A DNA stretch of 62,056 bases, taken from assembly GCA_964526735.1 (NCBI GenBank), contig CAZGLO010000011.1, positions 1 to 62,056 on the forward strand. The letters run 5' to 3'. Shown one piece after another: positions 51,419 through 62,056 of this stretch. The notes beneath the pieces are model-generated. The model searched no databases, was not told the DNA's origin, and saw only the letters and a list, made by a program, of their open reading frames with translations. Origin of the DNA: JAAUSY01 sp964526735. GTDB taxonomy: Bacteria > Chloroflexota > Chloroflexia > Chloroflexales > Chloroflexaceae. Position 1 is the stretch's first letter, and each line of letters opens with the position of its first letter. A program made the position numbers and the translations under genes.

Positions 51419-51793
51419 TTAATCGACTACCACAAGCTGCGGGTTATGTAGCTCTGAGAAGACCTGCTCTCCAAAGAGAGTTTCAATTTCAATAGCTCTG
51501 TTTCTGCTATCAGACAATCGGTGGTACTGGCTGCTGGAACGTATCGTATTGACGATCTCCCTTTGCCGTTCCTCCGCAGATTGGTCTTTCCCAACATCAA
51601 GCCTATTCTTCTCGATCTCCACCTTCCACCAAACGGGATCCTTTTGGGTCATCTGCCCTTCTACCAACCACTTCAAGCCCTCAAACTCAACGATCAGTAT
51701 CTGATGCGAAACGCAATAGTAATCGATGCCGACATACTCTTCCCACCACTCGTTGAGGCTTGGCTCCTTGACGATGTCTCCTAGCTTGACCAT
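51419..51793 (-). CDS. Cassette protein B1 (type B small tryptophan-rich protein)
   Basis: This 124-residue soluble protein is the same length as B2 and is its clear paralogue, sharing EEYVGIDYY, V-S-H-Q-I-L-I-V-E and WLVEGQMTQKDPVWWKVEIE. The underlying DNA is almost identical over about 180 bases, indicating recent duplication or gene conversion. The C-terminal third is more diverged but keeps LFGEQVFSEL and N-P-Q-L-V-V-V-D. The ribosome-binding site AAGGAGC lies inside the last codons of A2, whose TAA ends just before this gene. No function is known to me. Confidence 0.8.
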   Translation of the reverse strand: MVKLGDIVKEPSLNEWWEEYVGIDYYCVSHQILIVEFEGLKWLVEGQMTQKDPVWWKVEIEKNRLDVGKDQSAEERQREIVNTIRSSSQYHRLSDSRNRAIEIETLFGEQVFSELHNPQLVVVD

Positions 51794-51795
51794 GT

Positions 51796-52194
51796 TTATG
51801 CTCCTTCCTCCGGCAGCGGCACCTCTACCAACTGCGGGTTCTTCAGCTCAGCGAAGGCCTGCTCTCCCAGGGAATGTTTTCCTGATTGAGGGGCGGCTGG
51901 CCGATGCCCACGCTGTGATTGGTAGTAGAAACGGCTTGACCGCATAAGCCTTACGATTCTTCTGTGCACTTCTTCAATCGGTTCTTTTGGATTAACAGAA
52001 AGAGTCATTCCATCCACTCTCACATGCCACCAAAGGATATCTTGCCCACCTCGAAACCTTCCCTCTACCAGCCACTTCTTGTCGTCATACTCAATAACGA
52101 GCCTCTCGTGATCGATACGGTAGTAATCTACTCCAACATACTTCTCCCACCATTCACACAATTCCGGCTTTGGGACATCGTCTAGTTTTGCCAT
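51796..52194 (-). CDS. Cassette protein A2 (type A small tryptophan-rich protein)
   Basis: This 132-residue paralogue of A1 has LCEWWEKYVGVDYYRIDHER, KKWLVEGRF, LWWHVRVDG, EEVHRRIVRLMRSSRFYY and the ending LKNPQLVEVPLPEEG. AAGGAGGAG just before ATG 52194 sets the start; the nine upstream codons from 52221 overlap B2 and are unlikely. It sits between the two B genes. There is no signal peptide, membrane segment or recognised catalytic motif. Confidence 0.8.
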   Translation of the reverse strand: MAKLDDVPKPELCEWWEKYVGVDYYRIDHERLVIEYDDKKWLVEGRFRGGQDILWWHVRVDGMTLSVNPKEPIEEVHRRIVRLMRSSRFYYQSQRGHRPAAPQSGKHSLGEQAFAELKNPQLVEVPLPEEGA

Positions 52195-52204
52195 CTGCTC
52201 CTCC

Positions 52205-52579
52205 TTATTCTCCGGTATCAATTACCACAAGCCGTGGATTGTTCAACTCTGAGAAGATCTGCTCTCCGAAGAGAAGTTGTGATGCGGTTTTTTTGTGCTC
52301 ACGTAAATGATGGTATTGCTTACTGGAACGTATGGCATTGGCGATTCTCTTCTGTCGTTCCTCCATAGATATATCTATGGTAAGATCGAGTTTATGTCCT
52401 TCGATCTCCACCTTCCACCAAACGGGATCCTTTTGGGTCATCTGCCCTTCTACCAACCACTTCCTACCCTCATACTCAACGATCAATATCTGGTGCGAAA
52501 CGTAATAGTAGTCGATGCCGACGTACTCTTCCCACCACTCATTGAAACTTGGCTCTTTGATGTAGTCTAGCTTGACCAT
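52205..52579 (-). CDS. Cassette protein B2 (type B small tryptophan-rich protein)
   Basis: This 124-residue first gene of the cassette has FNEWWEEYVGIDYYYVSHQ, RKWLVEGQMTQKDPVWWKV, EERQKRIANAIRSSKQYHH and LFGEQIFSELNNPRLVVID. GGAG precedes ATG 52579. The order B2-A2-B1-A1 with gaps of 10, 2 and 17 bases shows one operon made by duplicating a B-A pair. Aromatic pairs and alternating strands suggest a small alpha-beta fold, possibly a protein- or ligand-binding domain; that is a guess. Confidence 0.8.
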   Translation of the reverse strand: MVKLDYIKEPSFNEWWEEYVGIDYYYVSHQILIVEYEGRKWLVEGQMTQKDPVWWKVEIEGHKLDLTIDISMEERQKRIANAIRSSKQYHHLREHKKTASQLLFGEQIFSELNNPRLVVIDTGE

Positions 52580-52648
52580 ATTTATGCTCCTTCTACGGCA
52601 AGCGAAAGCGAGCCGCCCACTTCTGCGGCACACACTAAAACAAATGGG

Positions 52649-52657
52649 ATTATATCA
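52649..52657 (-). promoter_or_regulatory. Extended -10 promoter of the B-A-B-A cassette
   Basis: On the minus strand TGATATAAT is an extended -10 element about 65 bases before B2. The -35 region (TTCCCT) is weak. Confidence 0.55.
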
Positions 52658-52680
52658 CGGGAGAAGGGAGAGGGAATGGA

Positions 52681-52698
52681 GGGGGCGGCACTGCCCCC
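52681..52698 (-). terminator. GC hairpin between rimI and the cassette
   Basis: GGGGGC pairs perfectly with GCCCCC around a six-base loop, 39 bases downstream of the rimI stop. No T-run follows, but it separates the two transcription units. Confidence 0.5.
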
Positions 52699-52736
52699 TT
52701 ACTCGCGGCCTCTCAGCCGTTGCCTGCCATTGCGCT

Positions 52737-53486
52737 CTAGTGGGAGAGGCAATCTGACGGTGGCACGGAAGAAGAGAGAGAGGAAGATGGTGCAGCCATC
52801 GCGGGGGTGACCAGTAGATAGTCACCTTGCGCTTCGGCGCGCAGTCGCGAAAAAAGCTGCCATTGAAGGTCTCGTAATAAGTTTTGATATTCAGGATCGT
52901 CCAGCGGGGGAGTGGTCATAATGAGGGCATCTTCGCCCGTATCGGTGTAGTAGCGTCGGCGCTCCCCGACCGTCGTAAATCCATATTTGCGGTAGAGACT
53001 TTGGGCAACGATGTTCGACACCCGCACTTCAAGCGTGAGGACGTGTGCGTTCATCTCAGCCGTTTCGTCTATGAGGCCATTGAGCAAGAGTTCGCCAACG
53101 CCAAACCCGCGCGACCGCGGCTCCACGGCGATGGTCGTGATGTGCCCTTCATCTACCCCCAACCACAGCCCGGCATACCCTATCACCGGCGGCTTTGGCG
53201 CAAAAATTGCCCCGCTATGACGGTGGAAGAACCGATCCATCAGCATCCGGATCATGCTTCCACACTGGTGAAGGCCATATTGTGGACTTTCGTGGGGGGG
53301 CGGAGCCGTATGGCTCGCGCGAGCGATGACATACCGACAGGTCTCCGAGCTTTCGAGTTCGCGTTGGTAGGTGGCAGCAGACCAATGGCCGTGATAACAC
53401 GCCATCTCTACCTGCTGTACCGCTTCGATGTCCTCTTCGACCATCGGTTCAATAAAATAGTACACCGAGGTTCCTCGTGTCGTCAT
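52737..53486 (-). CDS. rimI: Ribosomal-protein-alanine N-acetyltransferase-like protein
   Basis: This 249-residue GNAT acetyltransferase has GHITTIAVEPRSRGFGVGE (acetyl-CoA loop, about 125-143), LTLEVRVSNIVAQSLYRKYGF and GERRRYYTDTGEDALIM, the RimI signature. RimI modifies the N-terminus of ribosomal protein S18. It is longer than typical RimI (about 150) because of an insertion of about 45 residues after residue 55 and a C-terminal Ser-rich tail of about 55. The start overlaps the lipoprotein stop codon (TAATG). Confidence 0.88.
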   Translation of the reverse strand: MTTRGTSVYYFIEPMVEEDIEAVQQVEMACYHGHWSAATYQRELESSETCRYVIARASHTAPPPHESPQYGLHQCGSMIRMLMDRFFHRHSGAIFAPKPPVIGYAGLWLGVDEGHITTIAVEPRSRGFGVGELLLNGLIDETAEMNAHVLTLEVRVSNIVAQSLYRKYGFTTVGERRRYYTDTGEDALIMTTPPLDDPEYQNLLRDLQWQLFSRLRAEAQGDYLLVTPAMAAPSSSLSSSVPPSDCLSH

Positions 53487-54304
53487 TACTTCTCAAGCGG
53501 TGTCACCGAATCGACGGTGATGATGCTTTGGTAGGCCCCATCTTTGCCAAACCCACCGCCCGTCTCAAACGTGCCAGTGACTTCGACCAAGCCCCAGATA
53601 TAACTGTTGTTCGGCCCCATATTGAGATCAGTAGATTTATCAGGTGGGAATCCTTCCATCCAGATAGGATCCCCCAGCGGTTGTGGGCTACTCCCATCTT
53701 CTTCCGTCGCCACGCCCTCTGCCAACACCCAAATGATGGAGTTCCAGAAGTAGTAGCCGCGGGTGGTGACCGTCTGCCCATTGTACTGCTCAGGATCGGC
53801 CTGAAGCTCGGCTAGCGCCACCTTGCCCTCGCCCAACGACGAGTCATCGACCGTGTGTTCAACGCGCTTGACCTGTTCAATCGCTTGCGCTTCGGACACC
53901 TGGATCTGGTGTTGGTAATTGCCGTCGGGGCCAAACCCCTCTCCCGTCTCAAATGTCCCGGTCACACGGACAAACCCATACACCGCGTCGCCGGGGCGGT
54001 GAAGCTCAGACGTGACTTCTGCGGGAAACCCTTCGACCCAGATTGGGTCGCCCAGCGGTTGCGCATCAAGCCCGCTGTCGAGCGTACTCACGCCCAACGC
54101 AAGCACGGACGTTGCCGGGTCGCCCGGCCGCCATACATATGCACCGTCTATTGTTACTTCTTGTCCTTGATACTCACCGGCCTGTTCGATGATATCTTGA
54201 ACGTAGAGTACCCCGCCGGACATACTGCCACAGGTAACCAGCGTTCCCAGGCTGGAGAGTAGCAGAAGAACGAGCAACATGGCTCGCCACGGAGCACGAA
54301 ACAT
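53486..54304 (-). CDS. Lipoprotein with two tandem beta domains
   Basis: This 272-residue exported protein has a signal peptide ending TLVTC (lipid Cys25; Thr at -1 is atypical). It is made of two homologous halves (about 30-145 and 160-272). Each contains a G-E-Y-x-G-Q-x-V-T-x-x-G-like opening, LGDPIW-(V/M)-EGFP and VTGTFETG-x-GFG-x-DG-x-YQ. The pattern suggests an OB-fold duplication like other bacterial periplasmic beta proteins, but I know no function. GGAGG six bases before ATG 54304 fixes the start. It is coupled to rimI downstream. Confidence 0.82.
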   Translation of the reverse strand: MFRAPWRAMLLVLLLLSSLGTLVTCGSMSGGVLYVQDIIEQAGEYQGQEVTIDGAYVWRPGDPATSVLALGVSTLDSGLDAQPLGDPIWVEGFPAEVTSELHRPGDAVYGFVRVTGTFETGEGFGPDGNYQHQIQVSEAQAIEQVKRVEHTVDDSSLGEGKVALAELQADPEQYNGQTVTTRGYYFWNSIIWVLAEGVATEEDGSSPQPLGDPIWMEGFPPDKSTDLNMGPNNSYIWGLVEVTGTFETGGGFGKDGAYQSIITVDSVTPLEK

Positions 54305-54660
54305 GTAAAACCTCCTACGCTCGTGTTGCATCATATCGTTTGACATAGCGAAAACCACATTTCATTATACCAGAGTGGGTAGTGAACTGCAACGCCCTGG
54401 AAACTGCGAAATCTATAGAAATAAACGACTCGCTTTGTACAGTTGTTCCACCCATTTCAGTAATATCATTGCATTTTCAGAAAGATATCTGATGTTTATA
54501 AGTTTTGGAGCAGAGCGATATTGCAGCAAGATGTACAGAAGATGTACAGAAAAGGAGAAAGGCTCTTGGTGTAGCAGATATCACATATCAATACTGTTTC
54601 TCTACCATTACTCAACAAAACGGGGGTTCACAAATGGACGTAATGTGATATGATTTGTCT
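54305..54660. other. AT-rich intergenic region without a recognised gene
   Basis: Divergent region between the lipoprotein and the giant kinase. It has the direct repeat agatgtacagaa (twice, near 54532-54552) and no convincing gene. Confidence 0.5.
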
Positions 54661-54678
54661 TGTGGGTCTTTAGACCAA

Positions 54679-54743
54679 TATAATAGGCAAAACCCATTAT
54701 AATAGACAAAATCTATTGCTATTGCCCAATGCTGTGCTATAAT
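54679..54743 (+). promoter_or_regulatory. Giant-kinase promoter with repeated TATAAT boxes
   Basis: TTGCTA (54716-54721) and TATAAT (54738-54743, preceded by TGC) have a 16-base spacer. Upstream lie two direct repeats TATAATAGRCAAAA at 54679-54692 and 54698-54711, 19 bases apart, which may be an operator or alternative start sites. Confidence 0.6.
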
Positions 54744-54769
54744 CAGGAAAAGCATGGGGATAACCCAAA

Positions 54770-54802
54770 CGCAGATAGGGCAAGCCTGAAATGCTATCTG
54801 CG
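54770..54802 (+). promoter_or_regulatory. Leader hairpin just before the giant-kinase start
   Basis: CGCAGATAG pairs perfectly with CTATCTGCG around a 15-base loop (GGCAAGCCTGAAATG). The stem ends immediately before the GAGGAG ribosome-binding site, and a GGG-GATAA-CCC mini-hairpin precedes it, so it could influence translation. Confidence 0.6.
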
Positions 54803-54813
54803 AGGAGCACACC

Positions 54814-59331
<4,518 letters not shown>

Positions 59332-59341
59332 GGGGATATAT

Positions 59342-62011
59342 ATGCATGAACACGATGAGATAGCCGCCTTGACCCGGCGGCTCGCCGAAGAACGGGCCAA
59401 GCCAAGCCAAAAACTGCATCACGAAGAGCAGAACGAAACAAACGAAACAAACGAAACAGACGAAATAAACGAAACAAACGATATACCCGCATTACAAGAG
59501 CAAACCACCCCGCTCCTCCTCCTCCACACGCTCGACTCCCGACTAGGAACCCTCATTAGCCACCTCCCAATGCGCCAACACCTTACCCAAGCCTGGGTCA
59601 AGATTACCGGCTCTCCCTTCTGCCAACACCAATCGCTTTCGCTCTCTTCGCTGCGGCGCGGTGAGCCGTTTGCGTTGGTGGGGGGCGGGTTTGCGGCCCG
59701 CCGGACGATCCACTTCCTGCTGCATGAGTTTCTCTGGGAAGAGCCAGACGCGACAACGCTCTTCCTGGTGCCCGATGATGCGACCGCGGCACAATACGTC
59801 ATGGAGATGAAGCAACTGGCGGACGCGCTCGACTCGCCGCTGACCATCGCCCATATCAGGCTTACTGATGAGGTGCGTGAGACGGCGTCAATGCGGGTGT
59901 TGTTCGTCACCCCCGAAACGCTCCACCACCGGCTGTTGCGCTACCACGGGCGGGTGTGGAACCCATTCTGGCAACAATTGCAGCTCCTCTTCCTGATGAA
60001 CGTCGATAGCTATCATGGGGTGGCGGCGGCACACCTCTCCACGCTGTTGATGCGCATGATGCGCCTTATCCCCTCCTCGCCCTTCATTGCCGCCACGCTC
60101 AACGAAGCCCTCGAGTCGGATGTGGCCTTCCACGAGCTGACTGGCCACTATTGGCGTATCATCACCGCGCTTGATACCCCGCAACGAGCGACTACTCTGG
60201 CGCTGTGGGAAGGCGGGCAGCATCAATTGCAAGAAGTCATCTACCTGGCAGAAGGCTATCACCGGGCGGGGTATCAGGTGCATATCACGTGCCACCCGCT
60301 GGAGATGAAGCTGATCGAGAGGAAGCTCTCTGATGCGGGTATCACAGATATTACGGGGATGACGGTAGGGCTTGCCCCGCAGGATGCCCATGTTCAGCTA
60401 TTCGCGGGCTACCCAGAGCCACATACGCTCCTTCGCCAAACCTTGTCGGGGGCATTGGCCAAGACCCCTTTGATAACGGTCGTGGTGGTTGGCGAGCATC
60501 CGGTTGAGCATATGGTCGCGCAGAGCATCAGGAAGAGTGAACCAGCGCAAGGGGCAGAGACCATCCGCACCGTCCCCCCGCCTACCCTGCTGCCTCCCCC
60601 GACCAACGCCTATGTGGCCGCACAGCATTTGCTCTGTGCCGCAAGCGAACGCCCGCTTGACCAGACCGAGGTGGCGGCGTGGAATGCAGAGGAGATTGTC
60701 TCCTACCTTGAGCAGCATAAACAACTGATTCGGCTGCCAGGCAAACAGACGCTCTGGCAACCAGCCCCCTCCATCGGCGACCCCTATGAGCATTTCGATA
60801 TCCACGCCGCAGGCAGTGATTGTTTGACGCTCTACAATGAGCAACAACAGATCATCGGGACACTTGACCCCGCCGCGTCGGATCGGTGGGGGTTTGTGGG
60901 GGCGGCGATGCCATGGGCACGCAGCGGCTACCGCGTGGTGGAGCGCGATGATGAGCAGAGCACCTTGACGCTGCAGCCAGAGCCAAATGCACGGTGTACC
61001 TTCCCGCTCCGCAGCTGCACGGTCGCCATCCGTGAGGAGGAAGAGCAACAAACGATTTGTGGCCGCACGGCGGGATGGGGCAGAGTGCTGATTGATGAGG
61101 AGGTGTTTGGCTACCACGAGGTGGTTGAGCACCATATGCCCTATGATACTTATACCCCTCATGCCCCCTATGAACAGCAAATCGACCCCGCCTTGACCAC
61201 CCGCTGGACAGCCCCTGCCGTGTGGATTGATCTGCCGATGCGGGTGCGCAGTACGGGCCAATTGGTGGGGTGGTCGGTGGTGGCGGCCTTGCCATTGCGG
61301 GTGTTGTGCTCATTCACCGACATTGTGCCTGCCTACGATGCCGATATCAACCGGCTCTACCTCGTTGATGCGCATCCGGGCGGCAACGGCCTCTCGCATT
61401 GGGTCTATGCGAACCTAGAACACCTCCTGCCGCTCGCCTACGACCTTGCGATGGATAACCTCACCAGCCCGCTCTTCCAGACGATGATGCGCATTGATAA
61501 GGAGTGGTTGTTGCCATTCGTGGGGCAGGGGGATCGGGTGGGTACCGGGGAGCCGCTGACCAATACTAAACACGATTTATCACGTGATATTCCCGGCCCA
61601 CAGCATCCTATCGCCTCTCCCTACCCCTCAACCCTGCCATCTACGCACCTCTCTGCTCAGCCATCGGCGGCGGGCGGCGCAGAGCGGGGAAATATGCCAC
61701 ATCCTCATCTTGGGCCATCGCCCTCATCTCCTCCCCCGCGCCTGCCATCGCTGCCCACTACCCCATCGGTCTTTCCAGTGGTACAATCTCCCACAGTCCC
61801 GTCACCTGCCCACAGCCCAGAAGAAGCAGCAAGACGGGCGCGGTTTGAGAGAGCGGGTGGGGGCGATTCTCCCTACCAACGCATGCTGCATGTTGAGATG
61901 GGCATATTGGAGACGGAAGATCAGCTATCTGAAGGGAGAAAAAGACAGCGAATGGCACGGGTACCTGCCGCGAAATCGCCATCAGAACCCTCTTCAGGTA
62001 CTACTTCATAG
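59342..62011 (+). CDS. MrfA/Hrq1-like helicase homologue lacking ATPase motifs (pseudo-helicase)
   Basis: This 889-residue protein follows the fold of YprA/MrfA/Hrq1 DEAD-box DNA helicases with each catalytic motif lost. The Walker A position reads GGGFAARRT (114-122) in place of G-T-x-S-G-K-S. The DEAH position reads MNVDSYHG (219-226), and S-A-T reads IAATLNEA (249-256). In lobe 2 the AGYP strand is kept (355-358), but the motif VI arginine-finger region reads RQTLSGALA (365-373). The family's late beta domain (about 480-600) and DUF1998 region (about 627-705, VDAHPGGNGLSHW) are present without the Cys cluster. A N-E-T repeat lies near 31-46 and a Pro/Ser tail runs from about 740. The last codon and stop lie inside the terminal repeat. 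Confidence 0.72.
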   Translation: MHEHDEIAALTRRLAEERAKPSQKLHHEEQNETNETNETDEINETNDIPALQEQTTPLLLLHTLDSRLGTLISHLPMRQHLTQAWVKITGSPFCQHQSLSLSSLRRGEPFALVGGGFAARRTIHFLLHEFLWEEPDATTLFLVPDDATAAQYVMEMKQLADALDSPLTIAHIRLTDEVRETASMRVLFVTPETLHHRLLRYHGRVWNPFWQQLQLLFLMNVDSYHGVAAAHLSTLLMRMMRLIPSSPFIAATLNEALESDVAFHELTGHYWRIITALDTPQRATTLALWEGGQHQLQEVIYLAEGYHRAGYQVHITCHPLEMKLIERKLSDAGITDITGMTVGLAPQDAHVQLFAGYPEPHTLLRQTLSGALAKTPLITVVVVGEHPVEHMVAQSIRKSEPAQGAETIRTVPPPTLLPPPTNAYVAAQHLLCAASERPLDQTEVAAWNAEEIVSYLEQHKQLIRLPGKQTLWQPAPSIGDPYEHFDIHAAGSDCLTLYNEQQQIIGTLDPAASDRWGFVGAAMPWARSGYRVVERDDEQSTLTLQPEPNARCTFPLRSCTVAIREEEEQQTICGRTAGWGRVLIDEEVFGYHEVVEHHMPYDTYTPHAPYEQQIDPALTTRWTAPAVWIDLPMRVRSTGQLVGWSVVAALPLRVLCSFTDIVPAYDADINRLYLVDAHPGGNGLSHWVYANLEHLLPLAYDLAMDNLTSPLFQTMMRIDKEWLLPFVGQGDRVGTGEPLTNTKHDLSRDIPGPQHPIASPYPSTLPSTHLSAQPSAAGGAERGNMPHPHLGPSPSSPPPRLPSLPTTPSVFPVVQSPTVPSPAHSPEEAARRARFERAGGGDSPYQRMLHVEMGILETEDQLSEGRKRQRMARVPAAKSPSEPSSGTTS
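59431..59482. repeat. 9-bp repeat encoding N-E-T
   Basis: About five copies of gaaacaaac, two of them altered, encode the N-E-T-N-E-T stretch of the pseudo-helicase. Confidence 0.88.
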
Positions 62012-62056
62012 ATGTTTACCCTTCAGGGCGGGAAACCCACCCGCTTTCAGCGGTGG
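62006..62056. mobile_element. Hairpin-forming end of a mobile element (right copy)
   Basis: Perfect inverted copy of bases 3-53. It contributes the final Ser codon and TAG stop of the upstream gene. Confidence 0.65.

Noticed and set aside
54745..54813. Known riboswitch before the giant kinase
   Set aside because: The GGCAAGCC loop recalled cyclic-di-GMP and other riboswitches, but the rest of their conserved cores is missing; kept only as a leader hairpin.
60398..61261. 287-codon open frame antisense to the pseudo-helicase
   Set aside because: The sense frame follows a protein family over its whole length, whereas the antisense frame resembles nothing.

Overview
This 62 kb window looks like part of a chromosome from a moderately GC-rich, signal-transduction-rich bacterium. 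It is most likely a member of the Chloroflexota. That placement is inference: it rests on stacked GAF/PAS histidine kinases, an archaeal-type aconitase X/UbiD isoprenoid gene set, a dispersed nuoABCDE block, a PIN/TRAM YacL-type protein and a MrfA/Hrq1-like protein. No 16S or other diagnostic marker is present. The first and last ~51 bases of the window are perfect inverted copies of one hairpin-forming sequence. The window therefore probably corresponds to an assembly piece bounded by copies of a mobile element.

Layout. 1-700: element end, minisatellite and an orphan HicB-like gene. 0.7-8.1 kb (minus strand): a GAF/PAS histidine kinase with an RsbR-like N-terminus, an RsbX-like phosphatase, an RsbT-like kinase, D-aminoacyl-tRNA deacylase, a PIN/TRAM membrane protein and RadA. 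8.3-11.3 kb (plus): an operon of a UbiD-family decarboxylase and the two aconitase X subunits, which together would form the dehydratase and decarboxylase steps of the archaeal modified mevalonate pathway. Then a WD40 remnant and tRNA-Leu(UAG). 12.3-24.1 kb (plus): RsbU-type response regulator, split ThrE exporter, a haem-binding membrane protein, a CHASE4/HAMP/PAS/GAF/HD-GYP protein behind a structured leader, a diheme cytochrome c lipoprotein with a Gly-Gln tether, a DUF6544-like protein and a hybrid histidine kinase.

24.1-35.3 kb (minus) is an exopolysaccharide locus, in transcription order: MurJ/Wzx-type flippase, GT4 glycosyltransferase, polytopic membrane protein, CapK/PaaK-like enzyme, Wzz/BY-kinase fusion, GT4, asparagine synthase, GT4. 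35.6-43.6 kb holds secG, an oligopeptide-binding protein, another histidine kinase, a sugar-nucleotide epimerase, a maltose-acetyltransferase-like enzyme, a Ser/Trp-repeat membrane protein and a methyltransferase. 43.7-50.8 kb (minus) carries nuoABCDE followed directly by hypF-hypC-hypD, with nuoF onward and hypE/hypA/hypB absent. 51.0-52.6 kb is a cassette of four small paralogous genes in alternating order B-A-B-A. 52.7-54.3 kb holds rimI and a two-repeat lipoprotein. 54.8-62.0 kb holds a 1505-residue hybrid kinase with an HPt domain, followed 10 bases later by an 889-residue protein that keeps the MrfA/Hrq1 helicase fold but has lost the ATPase motifs.

The most unusual items are the B-A-B-A cassette, the pseudo-helicase in an apparent operon with the giant kinase, the bacterial aconitase X/UbiD operon, and the large number of short tandem repeats. 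Those inside genes have periods divisible by three; the periods found only between genes do not always. Everything here was read by eye from sequence; family names come from recognised motifs and not from database searches.
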